64,000 nt of DNA from Motiliproteus sp041586735 (GTDB lineage: Bacteria > Pseudomonadota > Gammaproteobacteria > Pseudomonadales > Balneatricaceae), in assembly GCA_041586735.1 (NCBI GenBank), contig JBFGZQ010000006.1, positions 1 through 64,000 on the forward strand, read 5' to 3'. The position numbers were made by a program, and so were the translations under genes. Below are positions 36,956 to 46,217 of this stretch, in pieces. The notes below the pieces were generated by a model. It worked only from the letters and a program-made list of their open reading frames with translations, was not told the DNA's origin and ran no database searches. The first letter of the stretch is position 1. Each line of letters starts with the position of its first letter.

Positions 36956-37098
36956 TATTCCGAGCCATCGTGACCAGTCATACCGACGCATCGTGACCGG
37001 CCATTCCGAGCGAACGTGACCGGCATTTCCGATTGATCGTGACCGTTTTTTAGCCCCCGTCGGAATCGGCGGTCACGATGTCGGAATCAGCGGTCACG
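36956..37098. repeat. IS21 subterminal repeats, left end
   Basis: CGTGACC occurs at 36969, 36992, 37015 and 37038, exactly 23 bp apart, each within a TTCCGA...ATCGTGACC unit; two inverted copies (GGTCACG) follow at 37071 and 37092. The right end has inverted copies at 40913 and 40935 and a direct one at 40860. IS21-family elements bear such multiple terminal repeats as transposase-binding sites. Confidence 0.8.
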
Positions 37099-37176
37099 AC
37101 CTCGGAACCGATCGGCAGGGTACTGGAATTCTTCTAACTGATACGGCATATATCTGGCCCATTTGAGGACAGAGTG

Positions 37177-37384
37177 ATGCCGACCAAGAGGATTCCAATG
37201 CACAAAATTCGAGACGTATTACGCCTCCATCATGAAGCTGGGCTCAGCCAAAATAGGATCGCCCTAGCTCTGGGGATATCCAAAGGCGCTGTTGCCAAAT
37301 ACCTGAGCCTGACCAGGGCGCAAAAACTGACCTGGCCGCTGCCTGAAAATATGGATGATGGCGCTCTGGAGAGGCTGCTATTTG
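37177..37384 (+). pseudogene. istA: istA, N-terminal fragment (interrupted)
   Basis: Starts at ATG 37177 with GAGGAC upstream. It carries the helix-turn-helix region HEAGLSQNRIALALGISKGAVAKYL of IS21 IstA transposases and stops matching at ERLLF, where the IS256-family element begins at 37385. The frame runs a further 26 bases into the inner element before a stop. The rest of istA is at 38778-40102. Confidence 0.85.
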
Positions 37385-38768
37385 GAGATATGGTGATTTC
37401 TGGTGTATGAGGGGGAAAGATAGAAAGGGTGGCGTATCCTGTTGATTGATCTCGCCAGATCACAATCAACAGTAGAGAGATACGCCATGAGCAAGTTTAC
37501 CCTGACCGCCCTGACTCAGCCAGAGAGTAATACCATTGATCCCCTTACCGACTTGTTGAGATCAGGGGCGCGCCAGCTGATTTCACAGGCCGTGGAAGCG
37601 GAACTACAGGTACTGCTCGACCAGCATGCCAAGACACGTTTGATAGATGGCCGCCAAGCCGTAGTTCGTAACGGTCATTTACCGAAGCGCACCGTACAGA
37701 CCGGTATCGGTGACGTTGAGATCAAGGTTCCAAAAGTGCGAGATCGTAGCGGGTCCGGCATCCGATTCAACAGCAACCTGCTGCCACCTTATCTTAAGCG
37801 AGCGCGCAGTGTTGAAGAGCTGCTGCCCTGGCTGTACCTGAAGGGCATCTCCACCGGTGATTTTCAGGAATCGTTGGCGGCGCTATTGGGCGACCAGGCC
37901 AAGGGGTTATCGGCCAATACGATCTCGAGACTCAAGGATAAGTGGCAGAAAGAGTATAACCATTGGCGGATTCGCGATCTGAGTGACAAGCGTTACGTGT
38001 ACTTTTGGGCAGACGGTGTTCATAGCAATGTACGAATGGATGACAAGCTGTGCCTACTGGTGATCATCGGAGTAACAGAGCATGGCCGCAAGGAATTGGT
38101 GGCGGTTGAGGATGGCTTTAGAGAGTCCACGGCCAGCTGGGAAGAGCTCTTGGTGAGCCTGCGTAAACGGGGGCTGACTATCGCGCCTAGACTGGCTATT
38201 GGTGACGGTGCGCTAGGCTTCTGGAAGGCGATGGCCAAGATCTATCCCAGCTGTCGCCACCAGCGTTGCTGGGTGCATAAAACCGCGAATGTGCTGAACA
38301 AGTTGCCTAAGTCGATGCAGCCCAAGGTCAAGGAGGCGCTGCACGATATCTGGATGGCCGCCACGCGTGATGACGCCTTCACAGCCTTTGATCGCGCTCA
38401 GGCTCGATTCAGCGCCAAATACCCCAAAGCCATGGCGTGTCTGGCCAAGGACAGAAAAGAGATGCTGGCGTTCTACGATTTTCCTGCAGAGCACTGGGCG
38501 CATATTAGGACGACCAACCCGATTGAATCGACCTTTGCGACAGTCCGGTTACGCACCAAGCGCACCCGTAACTGCGGCTCTCGTGATACGACGTTAGCGA
38601 TGGTCTACAAGCTGTTGGAATCGGCTCAGAAGAACTGGAAAAGGATCAAGGGATTCAAGCTGCTGACCCTGGTGGTCAACAACGTTGAGTTCAAAGACGG
38701 AGAGCAAGTTACGGATCAATCAGACCGGAACGCCGCCTGATTCCATACACCAGATTTGACAATATTTC
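37385..38768 (+). mobile_element. IS256-family element inserted in istA
   Basis: Termini at 37385 and 38768 are imperfect inverted repeats of about 25 bp sharing a perfect TCTGGTGTATG core. A 9-bp target duplication, TGCTATTTG, lies at 37376-37384 and 38769-38777. The 1384-bp element carries a single intact transposase gene, so it looks active. Confidence 0.9.
37487..38740 (+). CDS. IS256-family (mutator-type) transposase
   Basis: A 417-residue transposase. Family blocks include RTVQTGIGDVEIKVPKVRDR, YLKGISTGDFQESLAALLGD, FWADGVHSNVRMDD (first Asp of the DDE set), GDGALGFWKA (second) and the C-terminal TTNPIESTFATVRLRT (Glu). The ATG at 37487 has GAGAGA before it. Length and motifs are complete, with no frameshift. 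Confidence 0.93.
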   Translation: MSKFTLTALTQPESNTIDPLTDLLRSGARQLISQAVEAELQVLLDQHAKTRLIDGRQAVVRNGHLPKRTVQTGIGDVEIKVPKVRDRSGSGIRFNSNLLPPYLKRARSVEELLPWLYLKGISTGDFQESLAALLGDQAKGLSANTISRLKDKWQKEYNHWRIRDLSDKRYVYFWADGVHSNVRMDDKLCLLVIIGVTEHGRKELVAVEDGFRESTASWEELLVSLRKRGLTIAPRLAIGDGALGFWKAMAKIYPSCRHQRCWVHKTANVLNKLPKSMQPKVKEALHDIWMAATRDDAFTAFDRAQARFSAKYPKAMACLAKDRKEMLAFYDFPAEHWAHIRTTNPIESTFATVRLRTKRTRNCGSRDTTLAMVYKLLESAQKNWKRIKGFKLLTLVVNNVEFKDGEQVTDQSDRNAA

Positions 38769-38777
38769 TGCTATTTG

Positions 38778-40102
38778 CGGTCGCTGCCAAACCAGTTCGC
38801 CAGATTGAACCTGACTTTCCAGCCATTCACCAGGAACTCAAACGCAAGGGCGTTACGTTACAGTTGCTATGGTCTGAATATGCCGCAGATCATGGCGAGA
38901 AAGCTTATCGTTACAGCCGCTACTGCGACCTCTATCGTGACTGGTCTGGTCGACAGAAACGCAGCATGCGCCAGATACATCTGGCCGGAGAGAAGTTGTT
39001 CATCGACTACTGCGGTCCGACTGCAGAGGTGGTCAACTCGATCACCGGAGAGGTGCGCTCTGCACAGATCTTCGTCGCTGTTATGGGTGCGTCCAGCTAC
39101 ACCTATGCTGAAGCCACCTGGAGCCAATCACTGCCCGACTGGATCGGCTCGCATCAGCGGGCGCTGCGCTTTATCGGTGGGGTTCCGGCCTTGCTTGTTC
39201 CTGACAATCTGCGCAGCGCCGTCCGCAAACCCTGCCGTTACGCGCCCGAACCCAACCAGACCTATCAAGAGATGGCTCGCCATTACGGCACCGCGATTCT
39301 GCCGGCTAGACCTTATAAACCGCAGGATAAAGCGAAGGCAGAAATAGGTGTCCAGGTGGTAGAGCGTTGGATTTTGGCACGACTTCGCCACCACCGATTT
39401 TTCACGTTACAGGAGCTCAATAGCGCCATCGCTACGCTGCTGAAAGATCTAAACCAGCGACCCTTTCAGAAGCTCCCTGGCTCACGCCAGAGCGCGTTCG
39501 ATGCGCTGGATCATCCAGTCCTCAAGCCTCTGCCAGCGACAACCTATGATTACGCGGAGTGGAAAAAGGCCAAGCCCGGCATCGATTACCACATTGAGGT
39601 AGCCAAGCATTACTACAGCGTCCCGCACCGACTGGTGGGACGACGGCTGGATGTACGCATGGGCACCGCGCTGATTGAAGTGTTTGATCAAGGGAGTCGG
39701 GTGGCCAGCCATCCTCGCCAGCCCAAGGGCGGCTTCACCACACTGCCAGAGCATATGCCGCCATCGCATCAGCATCACCACCAGTGGAGTCCGGAGCGTT
39801 TCCTCAACTGGGGCAAGGATATCGGCCCCTGTACCCGAGAGGTGGTCAAGAGGGTGCTCGATAACCGGGATCATCCGGAGCAGGGTTATCGCGCCTGCCT
39901 GGGGCTGCTTAACCTGGCCAAACGCTTTACCCGCCTGCGTTTGGAAAGCGCCTGTGAGCACGCACTGGCGCTGGGTTCTGCTAACTACCGCAGCATCCAC
40001 TCCATCCTTGAAAACGGCCTTGACCAGCAACCGCGACCAGAACAGAGCCAGGGTGAGCTGCCCCTGCACGCCAACGTTCGCGGCGCTGGCTATTACCACT
40101 GA
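38778..40102 (+). pseudogene. istA: istA, C-terminal fragment (interrupted)
   Basis: Contains AAKPVRQIEPDFPAIHQEL and GVTLQLLWSEYAADH, the catalytic-domain FIDYCGPTAEVV and VPDNLRSAV, ARPYKPQDKAKAEIGVQ, and the C-terminal HYYSVPHRLVGRRLDVR, all IS21 IstA. It continues the N-terminal fragment exactly in frame once the IS256-family element and one target duplication are removed. It has no proper start of its own here. Confidence 0.88.
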
Positions 40103-40120
40103 CCTATAGGAAACGCACCC

Positions 40121-40864
40121 ATGAGCCAGCAACATACCCTGGAACGCCTGCACAGCTTGCGACTAACCGGCATGGCCGAAGCGCTGAATTATCAACTTAC
40201 CCAGCCAGAGATAGGCCACCTATCCTTTGAAGAACGGCTAGCACTGCTGGTTGACCACGAACTGTTATACCGAGACAACCGCCGCCTGGTGCGGTTGCTC
40301 AAGACGGCAAAGCTGCGCCAGAACGCCTACCTTGAGGAGGTTGATTATCAACACCCACGAGGCATAGATCGCGCCTATCTGACCAGCCTTGGGCACGGCC
40401 ACTGGATCGAACGGAAACAGAACCTATGCATCACTGGCCCGACCGGTACCGGAAAAACGTGGCTCGCCTGCGCGCTTGGCAACCAAGCCTGTCGTCAAGG
40501 ACACTCCGTCCGCTACTTGAGACTCCCCCGGTTCTTTGAACAGCTGCGTATTGCCCACGGCGATGGTAGTTACACCCGTCTGATGAATCAGCTGTCGAAG
40601 ACGGATCTGTTGATCTTGGACGACTGGGGCATCCAGAAATTAAACGCCGCCCAGCGCAATGACTTGATGGAGGTGATCGAAGATCGAAACGGCCTATCGG
40701 CCACCTTGATCGCAGGTCAATTACCGGTGGATCACTGGCATGAATTTATCGGCGAGGCGACACTGGCTGATGCCATTCTTGACCGCTTGCTACACAACGC
40801 CCATCGCTTACCACTGAAAGGAGGTTCTATGAGAAAAAACCACCAAAAACTTGACCCATCGTGA
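40121..40864 (+). CDS. istB: IS21-family helper ATPase IstB
   Basis: A 247-residue AAA+ ATPase resembling DnaC. Walker A GPTGTGKTWLACALG, Walker B LLILDDWG, and the arginine-containing DAILDRLLHNAHRLPLKG are present. It starts 18 bp after istA with AGGAAA as ribosome-binding site, and its last codons overlap the right-end repeats of the element. It is intact although istA is broken. Confidence 0.93.
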   Translation: MSQQHTLERLHSLRLTGMAEALNYQLTQPEIGHLSFEERLALLVDHELLYRDNRRLVRLLKTAKLRQNAYLEEVDYQHPRGIDRAYLTSLGHGHWIERKQNLCITGPTGTGKTWLACALGNQACRQGHSVRYLRLPRFFEQLRIAHGDGSYTRLMNQLSKTDLLILDDWGIQKLNAAQRNDLMEVIEDRNGLSATLIAGQLPVDHWHEFIGEATLADAILDRLLHNAHRLPLKGGSMRKNHQKLDPS

Positions 40865-40963
40865 CCGGTTGATTTAAAAAAGCAGCTCCAGTGTCACTGC
40901 CATTTCCTAGGCGGTCACGATCGTCGGAACAGCCGGTCACGATCATCGGAATAGCCAATCAAC

Positions 40964-41403
40964 CTGGCGTTTGACTCCGTCAATCCGTTAGGCCTTGGAT
41001 AAGCGCGGTTTTCAGTAACCGTCCGGTGACACCCTCTTGAGTTAGTTCTCGATTGCGCCAGGACCGTGTCCACTTAATATTTAGTGGGCACTGTCTACAA
41101 GCACTTTAAGCGAATGGCTCACAGGCTAAGCGTCGCCGGTATTCAGCAGGATTCAAAGCCCGATGTTTGGCGTCAACTATTAACCCGTATAGAGTCTCTG
41201 TCGTATTTCAAGGGTTGGACTGGATGCCAGGGTGCGGGTTTACAGGTTTGCTCAGGTGGCTGACAGGGTCAGTGAGCACCTTATCAGGGTCATAAAAGGC
41301 GTCCACTTAAAATAGGCGAACACCCTGAAGCGCCAATAGTCACGCCAATTACCCATAATTTTAGCTGGAATATAGCGTTGAAGGAGGAGGATTTATGTGT
41401 TGT
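40964..41403. other. Gene-free interval right of the IS21 element, with IS-like dyads
   Basis: No intact gene. GTGTCCACT/AGTGGGCAC (41066-41074 with 41083-41091) is a near-perfect dyad, and GTCCACTTAA recurs at 41301-41310, which looks like old insertion-sequence ends. A minus-strand reading near 41100-41170 (KHRALNPAEYRRR) could be the tail of a transposase, but I cannot assign it. The interval separates istB from the racemase-family gene. Confidence 0.35.
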
Positions 41404-42084
41404 TTAATAGGCACCAGCGTTGATACGCACGGCACCTATAGCCTGTATCACCGCAGCTTGTACCGGATTAACGACAGGAATTCCTACGGCCTGCTCAAGT
41501 TCACGGCGGTGTTTAGCCAGCCCTGCGCACGCCATGATCAAGACTTCAGCTCTATCAACGTCTCGTAGTTCTTCACCGACGCGTATCATCTTTTTAAGTG
41601 TATCAACACCTCCTTCCGCTTCTGCCACGCTCATACCTAGTGCACGATCTCCGGCACAACATCTTTCGAGGCCCTGTTCTCGAAGCTTGCTCAGATGGCG
41701 GTGGACGGACGATTCGGAAATGGAGATAACACCAAAACGTCGGCCCAGAGCCAGTGCAGCAAGAGCTGCAGCCCCGCCAATGCCAAACACAGGTCGTGTG
41801 TTTATCGATCGACAAAGGGACACGCCAGGGTCACTGTAACAGGCGATGACAAATGCATCCGCTTCATGATCATTCGTCACATAGTCACATAGCAACGGTG
41901 CAACTCGGTCGATGTCAGCCTGGCTTTCGATGCCAAAAGGCGCCTGCTCCAGTGTGATACAATCAAGCTCAGGGCCGCCGGCCATCCGTAGCGACTCAAG
42001 GGATCTTGACATACTTTCAGTCACTGTCCGGTTTGAGTTGGGATTGATTACACGTATGATCAGGTCGGTTTTCTCATTACTCAT
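41404..42084 (-). CDS. Asp/Glu/hydantoin racemase-family protein
   Basis: A 226-residue protein with the two catalytic cysteines of the PF01177 fold in FVIACYSDPGVSL and VLIMACAGLAKHR, and an N-terminal IIRVINPNSNRTVTESM typical of hydantoin racemases. I start at ATG 42084, which has GAGGCG; a start five codons earlier is possible. The adjacent carbamoylase and hydantoinase genes favour hydantoin racemase, which would interconvert D- and L-5-substituted hydantoins, over aspartate or glutamate racemase. Confidence 0.78.
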   Translation of the reverse strand: MSNEKTDLIIRVINPNSNRTVTESMSRSLESLRMAGGPELDCITLEQAPFGIESQADIDRVAPLLCDYVTNDHEADAFVIACYSDPGVSLCRSINTRPVFGIGGAAALAALALGRRFGVISISESSVHRHLSKLREQGLERCCAGDRALGMSVAEAEGGVDTLKKMIRVGEELRDVDRAEVLIMACAGLAKHRRELEQAVGIPVVNPVQAAVIQAIGAVRINAGAY

Positions 42085-42327
42085 AGTAATTCGCCTCATA
42101 TATTATGGATTGAGTCTATCTCAGGGCGTACGCATAGTTGTCTTATTTCGTTGCTGTTGTAAGGGCATGTTCTGAGGAGATGACCTGAGATATTTCATTC
42201 TTGAGCAACCTGGCCTTCACTAGGTTTCAGATCATCTGCACAAAAAAGATCAGGTCTGTTTAACTAGTACCCATCCGGAAATCCAGGGCTTATCCTGATG
42301 ACAAGGGATTCAACGGCAGCACGGAGC

Positions 42328-42428
42328 AGCCTCCTCTCCCCTGAAAGAGGGAAGGTTGGCGGCGAAGCCGCTTAAGTGGTGGTGGTAACTACCCTCTCAC
42401 CCCAGCCCTCTCCCAAAGGGAGGAGGCG
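42328..42428. repeat. REP-like inverted repeat rich in CCTCTCCC
   Basis: GCCTCCTCTCCC (42329-42340) and GGGAGGAGGC (42418-42427) flank CACCCCAGCCCTCTCCC, a pattern common in dispersed intergenic repeats of proteobacteria. The 570 bp between the racemase-family and M20 genes hold no coding frame that I recognise. Confidence 0.5.
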
Positions 42429-42651
42429 CCTATCAGCGCCACCCTCCAGCTTGAGCTGACAAGGCAAGATGCGGAGCAATCGGGTGTTTATGGATGCTAA
42501 CTAGGCTCGGCCATAGACATCACCAAACACGGACCATGAAGGAGTGCTAAAACACTGCGACCCACACTCGCCGCTCGTTTGAACGCCTTCCGGTGTATCC
42601 GCTACGTAAGCGCCCTCCCACGACTTGGAAAACCTCACCACAGATGACAGG

Positions 42652-43902
42652 TCAAGCGATCATATGATCAAAGTTAATAACTGCCTGGTATAGCATTTCT
42701 GTACCGGTGGCTAGCTGATTGGAGTCGCTCCATTCTTCAGGGCAATGACTTCGACCGCCAAGGCAAGGAATGAAAATCATCCCGGCCGGGCCCAGTTTTG
42801 TCATACAGGCTGTATCATGCCCAGCCCCGCTGGGCATGAAGCGAAAGGATGTACCACTCTCCCTACATGCTGTTTCGATTGCCTGCTGAACCGAGGCCGT
42901 GCAATCAACCGCCGGAGAGAAACTGACAAACTGTGACTTGAACTTAACTCCCAATTCCGAACTCACTTGTTGACCCTGAATCTCGATGTCCTGAACAAAC
43001 TGCTTGGCCACTTTATCACTACTACTACGCACCTCAAGCGTCATATCGATACGCCCAGGGACAACATTAGAACCATTTGGGGTTACATCCAGCTTTCCTA
43101 CAGTAGCAACTAGGTACTCTGGTTTGTCTAGCCATTCACGAGCACTATCATTGATGGCGCTAATTAGCTTGGAAGCAGCCACAAGTGCGTCCGCACGAAT
43201 ATCCATTGGAGTGGTACCAGAATGAGCGGGGGTTCCTATGAATTTCATATCAACACGAGTAATTCCTACAATATTAGTCACAATACCTATAGGTAATTTT
43301 TCAGCTTCCAGTACCGGTCCTTGCTCGATATGCAGTTCAAAAAAGCCGGCGACATCACCTAGACCCAATAAAGGCTTGTTTAATTTAGACGGTTCTCCAC
43401 CCACTCGTCGAATTCCATCAGCCAAAGTAGAGCCGTCTGGTGCGGTATATTGCAACATCTCGCTTGACAGATCACCGGTTAATGCTCGGCTCCCCACTCG
43501 TGACAATCCATAATCGCTCGGCTCCTCTGCAAGAAAATCAATTACTTCAAGCGGGTGGTTTAATTGAATATTGTTATCTTTTAGGGAATGAGCGACTTCA
43601 AGCGCCGCCAATACACCAGCAATACCGTCAAAGCGCCCGCCTTCAGGTACCGTGTCGGTGTGGGATCCCGATGAAATGGGAGGTAAATCTGGATTAAGCC
43701 CTGCTCGTCTACCAATCAGGTTACCTCCAGCATCTACCTCGACCTGTAGACCAGCTTCGATAAACTGTTGTTTAAGCCAATCCCGCGCCTGCAGATAAAG
43801 TGGTCCGAACGCACGTCGTGTATATGGACGCCCGTCTTCGGTAAATTCGGCAAGTTTCTCAATGTTTCCCCAAAGGCGGTTCATATTGATGTTTAGTGAC
43901 AT
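42652..43902 (-). CDS. M20-family N-carbamoyl-L-amino-acid hydrolase / allantoate amidohydrolase
   Basis: A 416-residue zinc-dependent amidohydrolase. Metal ligands appear in SSGSHTDTVPEGGRFDG (His, Asp), EEPSDYGLSRVGSRAL (Glu), LHIEQGPVLE (His) and GGRSHCPEEWS (His). The LHIEQGP block separates carbamoylases and allantoate amidohydrolases from other M20 peptidases. It is 61 bp downstream of the hydantoinase-type gene on the same strand and likely cleaves the carbamoyl compound that enzyme releases. L-carbamoylase and allantoate/ureidoglycine activity cannot be told apart by eye. Confidence 0.82.
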   Translation of the reverse strand: MSLNINMNRLWGNIEKLAEFTEDGRPYTRRAFGPLYLQARDWLKQQFIEAGLQVEVDAGGNLIGRRAGLNPDLPPISSGSHTDTVPEGGRFDGIAGVLAALEVAHSLKDNNIQLNHPLEVIDFLAEEPSDYGLSRVGSRALTGDLSSEMLQYTAPDGSTLADGIRRVGGEPSKLNKPLLGLGDVAGFFELHIEQGPVLEAEKLPIGIVTNIVGITRVDMKFIGTPAHSGTTPMDIRADALVAASKLISAINDSAREWLDKPEYLVATVGKLDVTPNGSNVVPGRIDMTLEVRSSSDKVAKQFVQDIEIQGQQVSSELGVKFKSQFVSFSPAVDCTASVQQAIETACRESGTSFRFMPSGAGHDTACMTKLGPAGMIFIPCLGGRSHCPEEWSDSNQLATGTEMLYQAVINFDHMIA

Positions 43903-43963
43903 TATTACTCCTCAACAAAGCACATTGCGATCATATTTATGTTGCTATCTGTCATTTGACAAT

Positions 43964-45310
43964 CTATTTGGGGCTAACAAAAGTACCATATCCTGGTTCA
44001 ACCAGAATATCTTTTCCGTCCCATACTTGCTTCCCCCTGACAAAGGTTGCTTGAACTTGGCCGGACATTTCAAAACCATTAAATGGACTCCACTCTGAAG
44101 CTCCTTGCTGTTTATTCTCATCAAAAACATAAGACCCTGGCGCAAGCACAGCAAAATCCGCATCACTACCGACTTGGATAGCTCCCTTTTTTGGATAAAT
44201 ACAGAAATGCTTTGCCACATTTTCAGAAAGCAGCTTAGCGACAGTGTTTATAGATAAATCATGTGCTACACAACCTGTGTAGAATGCTGGCAAAAGGGTT
44301 TCTAGGCCAGGCATTCCAGATGCATTACTTAGAAAATGGCTTTTAGTCTTACGATCCAAACTCCAAGCCACATGATCTGATGACACGAAATCGACGTGAC
44401 CATCCGCGATACGCTTCCATAATTTTTCCTTCTCATGTGAAGGTCGAATGGGTGGTCCTTGCTTAATTTTTGCCCCAAGCTGCTCCATATCCTCTTCAGA
44501 GAACATTAGGTACTGTATGCAGGTTTCAATTGAAGAATGGTAGTTAAGTGCCTTAAAGGATTCACAAATCTCAAACCCTCTATCTAACGAGCAGTGAACA
44601 ACATGAGCCCGGCAATTACTTTCCACACCAATCTCATATACTTCGTTAATAGCTAGGGTTTCTGAAATGGGGGGCCGGCTTAGACCATAGCCGGTATAGT
44701 GATTATTCCCCGCAGCGTTAACACTTTCGATTTCATGATCCACGACCTCTTGGTTTTCATTATGAACACCACAGGCTAGCCCCGAAGGTGCAACTATACG
44801 GAATGCCTTGAGCATGTCATACGGGGGGATTCGTGCAAATCGTGTTGGATCTGTTTCGTATTGCGAGATTTTGAAGCTGCAGGCACCCGCTTCAATCATA
44901 GGCTGAATTTCACCCATGCCATTATGCTTAGCAATTGTTGCATAAAGAGCTACGTCTACGTAGGCTTCGCGCTCCACTGTCGCTACTTTTTTCTTAAAAA
45001 TCTCCGCTGTCGTAACCGGTACGGGCGAATCATAGGGCATATCAACAATAGTAGTTACACCGCCGGCTGCAGCACCTCGAGTGCCAAGACCAATGCCTTC
45101 TCTGTTCGGCTGACTGCCTGTATGCACCTGACCGTCAATAACCCCTGGTAAGACCCACTTTCCACGAGCATCGAAGATGCTCTCAGCATCACCTTCAAAC
45201 CGTTCTCCAATATCTACAATCTTGCCTCCAAGAACACTGACATATCCGTTTTCAATAACCTTGTCTGATGTGACAATATCACCAAAAATCACTAAATCTA
45301 ATTTATTCAT
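43964..45310 (-). CDS. Hydantoinase/dihydropyrimidinase/allantoinase-type cyclic amidohydrolase
   Basis: A 448-residue amidohydrolase of the ring-opening family. Visible metal-site residues: the carboxylated Lys in GACSFKIS, His in GVHNENQEV, His in RAHVVHCS and Asp in VSSDHVAW. The N-terminal HxH is changed: PGVIDGQVHTG has Gln in place of the first His; Gln at this place also occurs in some dihydroorotases, so it need not mean inactivity. GTRGAAAGGVTTIVDMP is typical of allantoinase and hydantoinase. It heads the minus-strand operon with the M20 carbamoylase. Confidence 0.8.
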   Translation of the reverse strand: MNKLDLVIFGDIVTSDKVIENGYVSVLGGKIVDIGERFEGDAESIFDARGKWVLPGVIDGQVHTGSQPNREGIGLGTRGAAAGGVTTIVDMPYDSPVPVTTAEIFKKKVATVEREAYVDVALYATIAKHNGMGEIQPMIEAGACSFKISQYETDPTRFARIPPYDMLKAFRIVAPSGLACGVHNENQEVVDHEIESVNAAGNNHYTGYGLSRPPISETLAINEVYEIGVESNCRAHVVHCSLDRGFEICESFKALNYHSSIETCIQYLMFSEEDMEQLGAKIKQGPPIRPSHEKEKLWKRIADGHVDFVSSDHVAWSLDRKTKSHFLSNASGMPGLETLLPAFYTGCVAHDLSINTVAKLLSENVAKHFCIYPKKGAIQVGSDADFAVLAPGSYVFDENKQQGASEWSPFNGFEMSGQVQATFVRGKQVWDGKDILVEPGYGTFVSPK

Positions 45311-45499
45311 TGGGACTCCATTATTGATTTTCTGTCTTACTTTTATATTATCGCCTGCGACCTGTTTTTAATGTTACTTACTATTCAAATCATCATCACC
45401 ACTTACCTTTCCATTATCTGATACCCTATGAAACATTATTTAAATTTCAGGCAGATAAATTTAAGAAAAAATTATATACATCCAGTGACTTAGTAATTA

Positions 45500-46130
45500 T
45501 TAGCTTCGAATTCATTAATACTCTCATCAGCAAAAAGGCTAACGAAGGCCACCCAGACCGGTACTTCAGGACTCTAAACACAGGTTCAGCAAAAACGTTA
45601 TCATTGATAAACCTGTGACGGCTGGACGATAGCAGCACTCCCAACTCTTCCCGCTTCGCTTTCATTGCCTGGGCTTTCATCGGTGCGCCATTACCAGAGT
45701 ACGATACCAGGGACTGCTGCAGGCACTGTTCTCGCAACAAACAATTCTGCAGCAGTTGGACGGCGCTTTCGGCTATATAGGTCGTCAAACATGCACCAAT
45801 AATAGAATGGGTCACTCAGCGCCGAGGCCAGATAGGTGAGGTGTTTCAACACCAGGCCTGACAAGACCCAGCAGCGCCGCTGTCTCAATCACGGTGGCTA
45901 GTTTGGCCTCTTCTGACCATTGCACTGATTTAGCTTTGAAACCGTGCACCGGGTGACCTCCTTTCTGGCTTGTGTTCGCCAATTGCAAAGGGGTTTATCT
46001 GAAACGCCTGTAACTCGGGCCAGCTCGCCTAGCCTTTCGCCACTATCTGCTGCAGATAGAGCAAAAAAACGCATTTCAAATACAACTATGGCTTCTGTAC
46101 GTTTTTTCTGTCTACTGCTGAATACGGAAG
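45500..46130 (-). pseudogene. Degenerate IS3-family transposase (orfA-orfB remnant)
   Basis: Fragments on the minus strand in several frames: RLGELARVTGVSDKPLCNWR (OrfA helix-turn-helix), WSEEAKLATVIETAALL in another frame, FYYWCMFDDLYSRK, then SGNGAPMKAQAMKAKREELG and INDNVFAEPVFRVLKYRSGW (OrfB catalytic core; the usual SDNGAPM has lost its Asp). At least two frameshifts and an internal deletion make it inactive. It fills the space between the hydantoinase gene and the LysR gene. Borders are approximate. Confidence 0.75.
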
Positions 46131-46217
46131 CTGCGAACTTATTATGAATATTGTAGAGCTCGTAACCAATAATGTCGTATACTTTATATAACGCTTCATA
46201 CAACTGATGGTTATACA

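Larger units (their letters stand above)
36952..40957 (+). mobile_element. IS21-family element with a nested IS256-family insertion
   Basis: Left end at 36952 (TGCGTATTCCGA...) and right end at 40957 (complement TGGCTATTCCGA...) are imperfect inverted repeats. The flanks carry the same 6 bp, ATCAAC, at 36946-36951 and 40958-40963, a target duplication. Inside are istA, broken by an IS256-family insertion, and intact istB. Removing the inner element and one 9-bp duplication restores a continuous istA frame, so the inner insertion is recent. With a broken istA the IS21 element should no longer move by itself. Confidence 0.93.

Noticed and set aside
36952..37100. The regularly spaced CGTGACC repeats as a CRISPR array or replication iterons
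   Set aside because: Spacing is 23 bp with no unique spacers, and the repeats lie exactly at the ends of an IS21-family element, where transposase-binding repeats are expected.
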